From contig CAJWEF010000006.1 in the NCBI GenBank assembly GCA_913031305.1, forward strand, positions 1-39,755: a stretch of 39,755 nucleotides of DNA, read 5' to 3'. Source of the DNA: an uncultured Acidiferrobacteraceae bacterium (lineage in GTDB: Bacteria > Pseudomonadota > Gammaproteobacteria > Arenicellales > UBA868). The notes under the pieces were generated by a model. It worked only from the letters and a program-made list of their open reading frames with translations, did not search any database and had not been told where the DNA came from. The position numbers and the translations under genes are program-made. This document shows positions 1-8,388 of this stretch, one piece after another (within the stretch, counting starts at the first letter, position 1; the number at the start of each line of letters is the position of its first letter).

Positions 1-312
1 AAATAAGATTTTTGATAGCCCCCATTAACATCTGCTCACATGTCAGTTGTAACTACAAAAGTTGCGGGCGTCAAGGAAATCGTTGCCTACGCTGCTAACG
101 GCATCGCCGAAGGAGTGCTCGGGGTCACAGACCAGAGGGTTTGCAAGGCATACGGTTTCCGGGTACTACACGCATTTAAGACTGGGCAACTGGGTGCTAC
201 TAATTGCGGCATGATTAGCAACAGCAGCGATAGCGGCGTTACCACACCGTGCAAAATTCACGCACAGGTTAGAGCTAATAGTTCAACTAAAGCGAGGTTT
301 TGCTCCTTTTGA
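1..312 (+). pseudogene. Possible decayed fragment of a histidinol-dehydrogenase-family gene
   Basis: An open stretch from the ATG at 40 to a stop at 312 begins with SAHMSVVTTKVAGVKEI when read from just upstream. That resembles the conserved region of histidinol-dehydrogenase-like enzymes (HisD, and HpsN of dihydroxypropanesulfonate breakdown), where a 'SAHMSV..AKVAGVKR' segment precedes the catalytic core. Only about 25 residues match; the remaining 65 or so look like no part of that family. In the same frame three stops (positions 4-6, 13-15 and 16-18) lie just before the match, so an intact enzyme is not encoded here. I read it as a remnant of a dehydrogenase gene lost by deletion. It could also be a chance resemblance, since the match was made by eye. 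Confidence 0.35.
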
Positions 313-356
313 GCTAGACACTTCGTCATCGTCACTTTGGCTCCACCGCACAACTC

Positions 357-2303
357 CTAATTATATTGCATACCCATTTCAATATACCCACAGGGGCAGA
401 CATCGGCACAAATGTGGCAGCCTACGCATTTACTATAATCAGTATCCACATAACGTCCCATCGCATGAACATCCTTTTTCACCCTGGAAATAGCATCTTC
501 TGGGCAATAAATTACACATTGATCGCACTCGCTGCACAACCCGCAGGTCATACAGCGATTCGCCTCTTCAATCGCTTTCTCTTCAGTCAGCCCAGTGAAT
601 CTTTCTTCAAAATTATTAAGCACATTTTCAGAGCTTATGTCGAATTCCACTCGCCGAATCATTGGTTCTTTTTCAAAATAAGACAAAAATAATTTTTCGC
701 TAGATGCGATTTCCGCATGCGAGCGATCTTCGTAATTATGTATAGCAAAGGCTGCTGAATCAGTACCCCATATTTCCTCATGATCATATTCCACTGGCTC
801 TAGCTTGCGTTGGCGTAACTCGTCCAGTAAGCGGAAATGATGTGAATCAACCTTCGGGCGATGAGGTAGCGCCTGTTCCTGCAAGTAATAATCAATACCT
901 TCTGCAGCGATCGAAGCGTGGCCGATTGCAGTCGTTAATAAATGTGGCTTAATGGCATCACCACCCACAAAATGCCCGGGCCTGTTAGCCACCTGAAATA
1001 ACCGGTCTGCGTCCATCAATCCATGACCATTATCGAATTCTTCAATCCCGGTGTAATCACCAATTTGGCCGGTTGCACTGACGATCAGAGTGCATTCAAT
1101 ATCGAATTCTTTGCCCGACTTAACTTGCATCTCGCCTTTGTCGTCCCATTCGACTGGCACAACCCGCAATGCCACCGCCCTGCCTTCATCGTCTTTAACA
1201 ACTTCCAGTGGAGCTAAACTGTCATGGATTTCCACGCCCTCTCGAACTACCGCATCAAGTTCATGTTGGGTTGCCGGTGCCCGAGAAATCGGCCGCCTGT
1301 ATATCACCCAGACATCTCCACCCTGACGTTTGGCCACAGTAATTACATCGTGAACCGTGTGACCTAAGATCACGCTCTCTGGTTTATCTTTTGCTGTGGT
1401 GCTTTTTACATTACCGATGCGCCGCGCTACGGCCACTACGTCCATCGCTGTATCACCCGCGCCGATTACCAGGACCCTGCCATCTAGATATTTCAACCGC
1501 CCTTCATTGTAGGCTCTAAGGTACGACATACCATCAACACAATTGGGCGCATCACTGCCTGGAATAGATAAGGTGCGACCTGAATTGGCTCCAATACCCC
1601 AAAACACACAATCAAAATCACGCTCCAGTTCTTCCACCGAAACATCAGTTCCAACACGGGTGTTGAGTTTGACCTCAACCCCCATGTCAATAATTCTATT
1701 TATCTCGCCATCGAGAACCTCGCGTGGCGTGCGATAACCGGGTATCCCAAACACCATCATGCCGCCAAGTCGGTCATACGCATCAAAAATAGTGCAGGCA
1801 TGGCCCTTCTGTCGCAAAAAAAACGCTGCCGATAAGCCGGCACACCCGCCACCTACAATAGCTACCTTCTTGCCGCTGTCGATCCCTGGTTTCGGGAAAC
1901 TCAGTTTGTTTTTTAAAGCCCAGTCGCCAACATATTGCTCAACGGCATTAATGCCGACGGTTTCCTCAACCTCATTGCGGTTACAGCCGTCCTGACATGG
2001 GGCGGGGCAGACACGCCCCATCACCGAAGGAAACGGATTAGATTTCACTAGACGGCGAAAAGCATACTCCTGCCATGAAGAATCCCCATCATGTCTGTCA
2101 AGGCCTCGCACTATTGATAACCAACCGCGGATATCGTGTCCGGATGGGCAACTGGCCTGACAGGGCGGAGTGCGGTGGACGTATGTAGGGCAAATATCGG
2201 ATAAGCCATGGGATACAACATCTTTGTCGTATCTGCCCGGGCCTAATCCAGTTCCATCACCGTCGCCCTCATCGAAGCGTCGAAATGTTAGTTTCTCTTC
2301 CAT
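357..2303 (-). CDS. dsrL: DsrL-type NAD(P)H:acceptor oxidoreductase (iron-sulfur flavoprotein)
   Basis: This 648-residue protein has the layout of DsrL, the GltD-related flavoprotein that passes electrons between NAD(P)H and dissimilatory sulfite reductase in sulfur-metabolising bacteria. The N-terminal part has an iron-sulfur-type cysteine set (Cys38, 48, 52, 99, 103, 107). An FAD-binding GGGCAG motif is near residue 151 and a second Rossmann motif (GAGDTAMD) near 281. The C-terminal 65 residues carry two 4Fe-4S motifs (CMTCGLCSECDQC and CVGCHICADVC), an extension that plain glutamate-synthase small subunits lack. The length matches DsrL (about 650) and the opening FRRFDEGDGDGTGLGPGRY is typical of it. 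The ATG at 2303 has AGG five bases upstream. No dsrA, dsrB, dsrC or other dsr gene is in the window, so the electron partner is unknown. A GltD-like oxidoreductase with another partner remains possible. Confidence 0.75.
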   Translation of the reverse strand: MEEKLTFRRFDEGDGDGTGLGPGRYDKDVVSHGLSDICPTYVHRTPPCQASCPSGHDIRGWLSIVRGLDRHDGDSSWQEYAFRRLVKSNPFPSVMGRVCPAPCQDGCNRNEVEETVGINAVEQYVGDWALKNKLSFPKPGIDSGKKVAIVGGGCAGLSAAFFLRQKGHACTIFDAYDRLGGMMVFGIPGYRTPREVLDGEINRIIDMGVEVKLNTRVGTDVSVEELERDFDCVFWGIGANSGRTLSIPGSDAPNCVDGMSYLRAYNEGRLKYLDGRVLVIGAGDTAMDVVAVARRIGNVKSTTAKDKPESVILGHTVHDVITVAKRQGGDVWVIYRRPISRAPATQHELDAVVREGVEIHDSLAPLEVVKDDEGRAVALRVVPVEWDDKGEMQVKSGKEFDIECTLIVSATGQIGDYTGIEEFDNGHGLMDADRLFQVANRPGHFVGGDAIKPHLLTTAIGHASIAAEGIDYYLQEQALPHRPKVDSHHFRLLDELRQRKLEPVEYDHEEIWGTDSAAFAIHNYEDRSHAEIASSEKLFLSYFEKEPMIRRVEFDISSENVLNNFEERFTGLTEEKAIEEANRCMTCGLCSECDQCVIYCPEDAISRVKKDVHAMGRYVDTDYSKCVGCHICADVCPCGYIEMGMQYN

Positions 2304-2697
2304 TGTTGCCTACTTCACATCCATCTGGTAAAGGGTTATCTGTTGCCATCCTACCCAAATTTTCCATGCATAGGGCAAATAAACACCTTATTTGACCCGG
2401 TCCATCAGTAGTTTGACGGCAAGTGGGCAGTAAAGGCAAAGTGATGCTGTTCAATGATCCGCTAGAGAAGACCTTGCTCAGACCGGTGGCGTTTGTAGTG
2501 GAATCCAGTCGGAAACCTGCAGGTTTTCTGGCCACCGGCTTTTTGCATCATGCGCACTCCCCTGGCGTCCGGGAGTGGCCTATTAGGTTAACAACATAGC
2601 GATTACAGCACTGCGTGGTTTTGCCTCGATTGATTTTTCGGGTATCGAAGCATCACTTTAGTCGCCGGGTTGAAAATAAAACTGCGGCCGACGCTGA
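2304..2697. other. 394-base non-coding stretch with nested inverted repeats
   Basis: No convincing gene lies here; the few short frames look like no known family. The plus strand holds CCGGTGGC (2483-2490) and its exact complement GCCACCGG (2531-2538). Between them is the perfect 14-base palindrome AAACCTGCAGGTTT (2513-2526), and five T follow at 2540-2544. A second hairpin (CACTCCC 2555-2561, GGGAGTG 2571-2577) follows. These could be a small structured RNA with a terminator-like end, the end of a decayed mobile element, or read-through barriers after the flavoenzyme gene. The promoter of the dsrL-like gene should also be here, but no clear one was seen. Confidence 0.4.
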
Positions 2698-3948
2698 TCA
2701 GAACCGATCCAGACGATATGGTGTGATATTTATGGGGCTGGGTTGATCGCAAACCATCGCCGCTGTCAGACGACCTGTCATCGGTGCCTGAGTCAGGCCA
2801 AGATGGCCATGACCAAACGCCGCAAATAGCCCAGCCTGTCCTGGGACTGGGCCAATGCACGGCAACGAGTCAGGCGTTGACGGCCGTGAACCCATCCACT
2901 CACTCGTATCGGCGGCATTGAGGTCTGGCAGCATGCGCTGGGCCAGGTGCGCAATCACTTTTGCCCGGCGGTAATCAGGTCCGGCGTCCAGGCCTGCGAA
3001 CTCTGCCATCCCGGCACAGCGCAGCCCCATCTCCATGGAACTCGCAGCGAATTTTCCATCACCATCCAGTACCGAATTATTTAAAGTGACTCCCGGACTG
3101 GCAAAGACCGTGTGATAGCCCCGTTCCGATTCCAGCGGAATGCGAACCCCCAGAGGCTTGAGCAGTCGGGCAGACCAGGCGCCGCTGGCCACCACGGTTC
3201 GGGGCGAACTGAACATGCCCTGGTCGGTACGAATATTAAATGTCCCGGATACATCCAGATTGAGTTCGCGCACCAGAGCTCGAGTAAACACAACGCCCTG
3301 ACTTCGCGCTTTTTGTGCCAGCACCTGTCCCAGTCTGGCTGGATTCACTGAGCGTGCCTGTTGCCCAATCAACACGGCGGCCTGGTAATGCGGTGACAAT
3401 GCCGGCTCTATTTCCCGCACTTGGTCGCCGCTGACAAATTCCAACGGCACGCCGCGCTCACGACGCAATGCCCACTGCGGCAATTCAGGATCAGCATGGC
3501 GAACATCCCGAAACACGTGGATGTAACTGGAGTCACGCACCAAGTCCTCATGATCCGTGCCGTGCAATAACCCGCGGTAAAGCTCTGGACAATCACGATT
3601 CAATGCCAGAATCGCATCGGCGATTCCACCAATGCGGGACGCCTGGGCACTGGCGAGAAAACGGACCAGCCACGGAAAAAGATGCGGAAGGTAAGCCCAG
3701 CGTAAAGCAACCGGCCCTTCCTTGGATAAAGTCCAACCCGGGATGTTCTTCCATTGCCCAGGTAGCGACTGCGGCACACACGACCACGGGGAAATCACCC
3801 CGGCGTTACCAGAGCTCGCGCCCTCCGCCGGCCCATCCCGATCGATAACTCGTACCGACTTTCCGCTGGCGGCCAGCTCCAGCGCACAACAGATACCGAT
3901 AATGCCGGCACCGATAACCGTGATGCCGGAGCCGTGGGCCTCAGGCAT
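2698..3948 (-). CDS. FAD-dependent D-amino acid dehydrogenase-like oxidoreductase (DAO/DadA family)
   Basis: The 416-residue product begins with an FAD-binding GAGIIG motif, followed by VIDRDGPAEGASSGNAGVIS, the arrangement seen in DadA-type D-amino acid dehydrogenases. The C-terminal part has the usual GSRPSTPDSLPCIGP and GHGHLGLT segments that close the FAD site. Such enzymes oxidise D-amino acids, or related secondary amines, to 2-oxo acids and pass electrons to the respiratory chain. The ATG at 3948 overlaps the end of the permease gene by 8 bases (ATGCCTGA), which argues for translational coupling; a TTG at 3960 is a less likely start. Its place at the end of a TRAP transporter operon suggests it acts on the imported compound. 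The exact substrate cannot be told from sequence; sarcosine- or proline-type substrates are alternatives. Confidence 0.82.
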   Translation of the reverse strand: MPEAHGSGITVIGAGIIGICCALELAASGKSVRVIDRDGPAEGASSGNAGVISPWSCVPQSLPGQWKNIPGWTLSKEGPVALRWAYLPHLFPWLVRFLASAQASRIGGIADAILALNRDCPELYRGLLHGTDHEDLVRDSSYIHVFRDVRHADPELPQWALRRERGVPLEFVSGDQVREIEPALSPHYQAAVLIGQQARSVNPARLGQVLAQKARSQGVVFTRALVRELNLDVSGTFNIRTDQGMFSSPRTVVASGAWSARLLKPLGVRIPLESERGYHTVFASPGVTLNNSVLDGDGKFAASSMEMGLRCAGMAEFAGLDAGPDYRRAKVIAHLAQRMLPDLNAADTSEWMGSRPSTPDSLPCIGPVPGQAGLFAAFGHGHLGLTQAPMTGRLTAAMVCDQPSPINITPYRLDRF

Positions 3949-6034
3949 TTCTGGAAACAACAGGCTTGGCGCCTCGCCAAGCCACCACCTGCTGAATCAG
4001 GACTGGCGCCACAAATACCAATGCAAAAAGATCGCTCTGCATTCCGGGCGCAACCAGCAGAACGCCGGCAAAGGCCATCGCCCAGCGGATGATCACCGGC
4101 ATCCGTACCAGGAAGAACCCGGCAACCGAGGTTGCCACCATAAAGATACCAACCGCACAACTCAGCGTGGTGGAAAGAAAAGCACTCCAGGTGAAGTAAT
4201 CCTCAATCACAATCAGCATCGCCGGAGAGTAGATAAACACCATGGGTACCATCAGTTTGGCGATACCCAGGGTAAACGCCGACACACCAGTTCGAAAAGG
4301 ATTAGCACCCGCGATGCCCGCGGCAGCGTACGCCGACGCACAGACTGGTGGAGTAATCTCTGAGATGACTCCGTAATACAAAACAAAAAGATGTGATGCT
4401 AACGGTGGTACGCCGAGATTGGCCAGTGCTGGCTGAGCGACTGTAACAAGCATGATATAGAGCGCCGTCGTGGGCAAGCCAGCCCCCATCAGAATACAGG
4501 TAATCGCAATCAGTATTAAAGACACGAACAGGGTTAATCCCTCTACTGAAAAATCAACCAGCGGAATCCACGAAAAGGCAGAGTAAAGGTTCTCTCCAAT
4601 CGCAAGTGCCCCGTTTGTGACCATAAAACCTAACCGAAAGCCCAATCCTGTGGAGTTGACGACACCAACTACAATGCCGATCGCGGCACAGACTGCGCCG
4701 ACGGCCAGCGCGTAACGTACGCCAGTCACACAGCCATCGAGAATATCGCGCACGCCGATGCGATGCATCGGATTGACCAATCCCACCGCCAATGCAGTCG
4801 TGATACCCCAGAAGGCCGCCATGTGCGGCGAATAGCCGCTAAACAATACATAGATCAGCGCTACCAGCGGCAAAGCTGTCGGCCATCCTCTTTTCAGCAC
4901 CGCCAACAGTCGGGGGATCTCTTCCGCTGGCAATCCTTTGAGGCCCAATCGCTTGGCCTTGAAGTGCACAATCGACAGTACACCCACGTAATGCATGGCT
5001 GCCGGTACCATTGCTGCGATCACGATAGTGGTATAGGGCACCTCCAAAAACTCGGCCATCACAAAAGCTGCCGCGCCCATGATTGGTGGGGTAATCTGAC
5101 CCCCAGCGCTGGAAGCGGCTTCAACCCCGCCGGCGAGGTGCCCGGGGTATCCCATGCGCTTCATATTAGGAATGGTCAGCGAGCCGGTCGAGACCGTATT
5201 GGCAATAGACGACCCCGAGATGGTGCCAAAAAATGCCGATGACACGACGCTGACTTTGGCCAGGCCGCCGGTATAGCGCCCTGCCATCACTGTTGCTACG
5301 TCTACAAAGAACTGTCCCAAACCCATACGCTGTGCAAGCACGCCGAACAGTACAAAATGAAACACCACGGTGGATACGATCCACAGTGTGACGCCATAGA
5401 TACCCTCAGCCGGGAAATACATATTATTGATGTACTGCGCCCAGTTAATGCCAGGATGCTTCAGGATCATCAATGGCATGTACTGCCCAAACACAGCGTA
5501 TGCTGTGAAAAGCAGAATAATGATCGGCACCACAAACCCCAGAGTACGGCGCACAGCCTCCAGCAGTACCGCGATAAGGACGGTACCGAAAACGACATCG
5601 ATGAAAGCCGGGTCCCCCTGGCGCAGTACCTGTTCAGGTAGGAAAAACCGCCAGCCCAATAGCTCAAAATCAATCTCGTACCAGGTGATACCGACATAAA
5701 GCGATGACGAAACTCCAGCCAGGATCAGCAGCCAGTCCCAGATTGGGACATTGGAATAACGCCACCAGGTGTTTAGATGTAGTTCACGGGAATGACTTCG
5801 TTTAACCATCGGGTAACAGATAAATACCAGGATGATTACGCCCGACATATGAAAACCCATATGCCAGTAATCGACTGGAACACCGGTGCCTGCGGTTACA
5901 TAGTGGTACGCAGCAAAAAGGACAGAAAAAAAGAAGGTGAACTTAATCAGCCACGGGCCAGCCACCCTGATGTGAAGCCCTGAGTCATACTTTTTCTCAA
6001 GCTCTTCGACCTGTTTAACATCCAATTGCGCCAC
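3941..6034 (-). CDS. TAXI-type TRAP transporter, fused small/large permease
   Basis: This is a 697-residue, very hydrophobic protein with many membrane segments. An N-terminal small-subunit part (about residues 25-210, with YHYVTAG and the WDWLL segment) is fused to a large DctM-like permease holding typical motifs such as SSAFFGTISGSSIANTVSTG and EAASSAGGQITPPIMGAAAF. Fused permeases of about 650-720 residues are the norm for the TAXI branch of TRAP transporters, which use a sodium gradient to import substrates delivered by a periplasmic binding protein. The start is GTG at 6034, with GGGGAGG five bases upstream. The binding-protein gene lies just upstream and a flavoenzyme gene overlaps the 3' end, so the three form one functional unit in the inner membrane and periplasm. 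Substrate unknown; an amino acid or small acid is likely from context. Confidence 0.92.
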   Translation of the reverse strand: MAQLDVKQVEELEKKYDSGLHIRVAGPWLIKFTFFFSVLFAAYHYVTAGTGVPVDYWHMGFHMSGVIILVFICYPMVKRSHSRELHLNTWWRYSNVPIWDWLLILAGVSSSLYVGITWYEIDFELLGWRFFLPEQVLRQGDPAFIDVVFGTVLIAVLLEAVRRTLGFVVPIIILLFTAYAVFGQYMPLMILKHPGINWAQYINNMYFPAEGIYGVTLWIVSTVVFHFVLFGVLAQRMGLGQFFVDVATVMAGRYTGGLAKVSVVSSAFFGTISGSSIANTVSTGSLTIPNMKRMGYPGHLAGGVEAASSAGGQITPPIMGAAAFVMAEFLEVPYTTIVIAAMVPAAMHYVGVLSIVHFKAKRLGLKGLPAEEIPRLLAVLKRGWPTALPLVALIYVLFSGYSPHMAAFWGITTALAVGLVNPMHRIGVRDILDGCVTGVRYALAVGAVCAAIGIVVGVVNSTGLGFRLGFMVTNGALAIGENLYSAFSWIPLVDFSVEGLTLFVSLILIAITCILMGAGLPTTALYIMLVTVAQPALANLGVPPLASHLFVLYYGVISEITPPVCASAYAAAGIAGANPFRTGVSAFTLGIAKLMVPMVFIYSPAMLIVIEDYFTWSAFLSTTLSCAVGIFMVATSVAGFFLVRMPVIIRWAMAFAGVLLVAPGMQSDLFALVFVAPVLIQQVVAWRGAKPVVSRNA
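3963..3983 (-). promoter_or_regulatory. Hairpin at permease/oxidoreductase junction
   Basis: GGCTTGGCG (3963-3971) and CGCCAAGCC (3975-3983) form a perfect 9-bp stem with a 3-base loop in the last codons of the permease gene. The stem ends 14 bases before the ATG of the oxidoreductase and would cover its ribosome-binding region. It has no T-tract, so a role in translation or mRNA stability fits better than termination. The hairpin is seen in the sequence; any regulatory effect is inference. Confidence 0.5.
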
Positions 6035-6068
6035 GACATCCTCCCCTTAGTTGCTGGTCAACTCCAGC

Positions 6069-6100
6069 AAAAAACGGAGGCAGGCGCCCGCCTGCCTCCG
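6069..6100 (-). terminator. Intrinsic terminator between TAXI and permease genes
   Basis: CGGAGGCAGGCG (6075-6086) pairs perfectly with CGCCTGCCTCCG (6089-6100), and on the minus strand the stem is followed by six T (6074 down to 6069). It lies in the 93-base gap between the binding-protein and permease genes, which are transcribed in the same direction. It should therefore act as a partial terminator that leaves more binding-protein mRNA than permease mRNA, or protect the 3' end of the short transcript. Confidence 0.85.
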
Positions 6101-6127
6101 TTCCTGATTACTGCAATATTAAAGTGA

Positions 6128-7123
6128 TCAGTCGATCATGCCGATTTCTTTATAGTAACGCTCGGCACCGGGATGCAGGGGAATCAAAACACCCTTGAGC
6201 GCTGTCTCCACGCGAATGGCTTTACCTTTCGCATGACCCTTGTCCAGCAGTTTACGGGTGTTCTTATTCCACATCGCCTTGGTGATCTGATAGATCAACT
6301 CTTCAGGCTGATTAATCGATGTGACGAGTTGTCCGTTGACCGCCACTGTGGGCACATCGTAATCGATACTTTCATACACCCCAGCTGGGATATCTGAAGG
6401 CACATAGTAGGGAATAATGCCGTTGATCGCTTTGCGCTCGTCTTCGGAGAACTTGTACAGTTCAAAACCTTTAGTCGAACCCAACTGGATCAACGCAGCA
6501 AACGGAGTGCCGCCGGCATAGAAGAAAGCATCCAGCTGTCCATCAGCCAGGCGCTGGGAGCTTTGTCCTAATCCCAGTTCATGCTCATCAGCCTTGATGC
6601 CGTAGTGCTTGAGGATCATGCGCACCGATACCTGGGTGCCTGAACCCGCGGCGGCAACACCGACCCGCTTGCCATTGAGGTCCATAAGACTGGAAAGATG
6701 CTCACCTTTGGGTGTAACCAGATGCATATCTTCAGGGTACAGGTTGGCAATCACCCGGACATTGTCCTTCTTGTTGCCGACAAATTTGCCTTCACCGTTA
6801 TAACCCTGGGTCACACTCTGCGCACCAGCAAGACCGGAATCCAACTGGCCAGCGTGAATAGCGTTCATGTTAGCAACCGAGGCATTAGTCGAAACCGCAA
6901 TCGCGACCAATCCCGGCACCCCGCAGCTGCCACCCTTATCGCAGGCACGTGAGCCTGGCGGGTTGGAAATCGCGTTGGCGATAAGGCCGCCGATCGGGTA
7001 GTAAGTGCCACCGGCGCCGCCGGTGCCGATACGGAAAAACGTCATGTCCTGCGCCTGGACGCTGCCCATCATCAAGGCCAGCCCGGTGACTACCGCAGCT
7101 AGCAATCCTCTTTTGGTTATCAT
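6128..7123 (-). CDS. TAXI family TRAP transporter solute-binding protein
   Basis: The 331-residue protein starts with a clear Sec signal peptide (MITKRGLLAAVVTGLALMMG, cleavage probably after VQAQ). The mature part opens with FFRIGTGGAGGTYYPIGG, the hallmark of TAXI solute-binding proteins, and later has the GKRVGVAAAGSGTQVS and LADGQLDAFFYAGGTP segments of the family. It would bind the substrate in the periplasm and hand it to the fused permease. The ATG at 7123 was chosen over a longer frame starting at 7228 because AAGGAG sits seven bases upstream and the signal peptide starts there. Family members bind glutamate, other amino acids or dicarboxylates; the substrate here cannot be fixed. A divergent LysR gene starts 172 bases away and is the probable regulator. 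Confidence 0.93.
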   Translation of the reverse strand: MITKRGLLAAVVTGLALMMGSVQAQDMTFFRIGTGGAGGTYYPIGGLIANAISNPPGSRACDKGGSCGVPGLVAIAVSTNASVANMNAIHAGQLDSGLAGAQSVTQGYNGEGKFVGNKKDNVRVIANLYPEDMHLVTPKGEHLSSLMDLNGKRVGVAAAGSGTQVSVRMILKHYGIKADEHELGLGQSSQRLADGQLDAFFYAGGTPFAALIQLGSTKGFELYKFSEDERKAINGIIPYYVPSDIPAGVYESIDYDVPTVAVNGQLVTSINQPEELIYQITKAMWNKNTRKLLDKGHAKGKAIRVETALKGVLIPLHPGAERYYKEIGMID

Positions 7124-7240
7124 CAATATGCTCCTTAAATTGGTGTAAATACTTAGAAAAATCCGGCCTAGAGATAAATACCCTGATCCGGCGAACATCA
7201 CTATCCGCCTAAAAAGGTATATTGTCAAATTATCAAATAT

Positions 7241-7253
7241 TTATTTTCCATAA
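7241..7253. promoter_or_regulatory. Candidate LysR-type operator in divergent promoter region
   Basis: TTATTTTCCATAA is an interrupted inverted repeat of the T-N11-A type typical for LysR-family regulators. It sits in the very AT-rich gap between the TAXI gene and the LysR gene. The site is seen in the sequence; its use by this regulator is inference, and AT-rich DNA yields such repeats by chance. Confidence 0.35.
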
Positions 7254-7295
7254 ATTTTTTTTATATTTTTTGGAACTTACCGGTATGATAATGGC

Positions 7296-8213
7296 ATGAA
7301 TCTGAAACAACTTAACGCGTTCCAGGAAGTGATGCGTACCGGATCGGTTACCGAGGCCTCGACCAACCTGGGTTGCACCCAACCGGCCATCACTAACCTG
7401 ATCCACCGCCTCGAGAGCGATGTCGGTCAGACCTTGTTTCAGCGGCGTAACCGCCGCCTGCTACCTACCCCAGAAGCCCACTACCTGATGAGCGAGGCAA
7501 TCTCAATCCTCGACCAGGTCCAGAACGTGGAAACCAAAATGCGTAGTGCCGCCAATCTCAAGACCGGTGAATTACGCATCGCGTGCATGCCCATCATCTC
7601 CGACCTCTTGGTATCACAATTTATTGCTGACTACGTGAGCACCCGGCCCGATGTCAACATCTACCTATCGAGCCAGCCTTCACAACAGGTCTATGACAGC
7701 CTGGCCTCCCAGCAATTCGATATTGGCTTTGCCGAGATTGAAACGGAGAGCCCGCTGGTCGATGCTGACGAAATCACTGAACGCTGCGTATGTGCACTCA
7801 ATTCAGATCATCCCCTGGCTCGCCAGGAAGTGATTCATCTTAGTGAAATCGCGCCACACCCACTCGCCATATTTCTACCCGGTAATTCGACCCGGCTACG
7901 GCTTGAACAGGCGGCTCATGATTGTGACACCGATCTAAATATCCGCTTTGAGATGGCCAACACCGTCTCCCGGTTTCCATTGATCGAAGCAGGCCTCGCC
8001 TGGTCACTCGCCAGCCCATTAACGGTAAATTACTTTGAGCATCAATGGAATCAGCTCGGTACAAGCAATATTGTTTTTCGCCAACTGGAACCGGCCATTG
8101 CCTACCGAACAGCTATCCTGACTCCGCGCCACCGGATACCCTCATTACTGGCGCAGGACTTCTCGGGTTATTTCAACAACGCGATTCGACAAGTCATGGG
8201 CAGCCTGGACTGA
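7296..8213 (+). CDS. LysR-family transcriptional regulator, divergent from TRAP operon
   Basis: A 305-residue LysR-type regulator. The N-terminal winged helix-turn-helix (about residues 1-60) reads LKQLNAFQEVMRTGSVTEAS followed by CTQPAITNLIHRLE. The rest is a periplasmic-binding-protein-like effector domain, with typical phrases such as TGELRIACMPI near residue 90. It is transcribed away from the TAXI/TRAP/oxidoreductase operon across a 172-base AT-rich gap, the usual arrangement for a LysR protein controlling the neighbouring operon in response to its substrate. No strong Shine-Dalgarno sequence precedes the ATG at 7296. It may also act elsewhere; dinB downstream is a separate unit with a likely promoter of its own. 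Confidence 0.9.
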   Translation: MNLKQLNAFQEVMRTGSVTEASTNLGCTQPAITNLIHRLESDVGQTLFQRRNRRLLPTPEAHYLMSEAISILDQVQNVETKMRSAANLKTGELRIACMPIISDLLVSQFIADYVSTRPDVNIYLSSQPSQQVYDSLASQQFDIGFAEIETESPLVDADEITERCVCALNSDHPLARQEVIHLSEIAPHPLAIFLPGNSTRLRLEQAAHDCDTDLNIRFEMANTVSRFPLIEAGLAWSLASPLTVNYFEHQWNQLGTSNIVFRQLEPAIAYRTAILTPRHRIPSLLAQDFSGYFNNAIRQVMGSLD

Positions 8214-8325
8214 CTCGAACTCCACCAGCTTAAGCGAATTGTGCTGGCGCATGAGAATCCAAATCCTGATCTTAAACAAAGTGGCGGAATGTGACGACAG
8301 CTCCGATTAGACAGAGCAAACCGCC

Positions 8326-8355
8326 TTGAATCCCCTCGACAGCCCGGGCTAGAGT
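8326..8355 (+). promoter_or_regulatory. Possible sigma-70 promoter for dinB
   Basis: TTGAAT (8326-8331) and TAGAGT (8350-8355) are 18 bases apart, with the dinB ATG 33 bases further on. Each hexamer differs from consensus at two positions. No LexA-type SOS box was found in the 175-base gap. Confidence 0.35.
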
Positions 8356-8388
8356 CACGTTAACCTGTAGCCGGAACCGGGACCGAAG

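Noticed and set aside
2269-2535. 88-residue minus-strand frame overlapping the start of the dsrL-like gene
   Set aside because: It shows no recognisable family, overlaps the dsrL start in another frame and covers the palindromic region.
3722-4363. 213-residue plus-strand frame opposite the oxidoreductase and permease genes
   Set aside because: It is antisense to two well-recognised genes, and its translation is low-complexity and resembles no protein family.
8214-8388. SOS (LexA) operator before dinB
   Set aside because: No CTG-N10-CAG type box was found in the gap.
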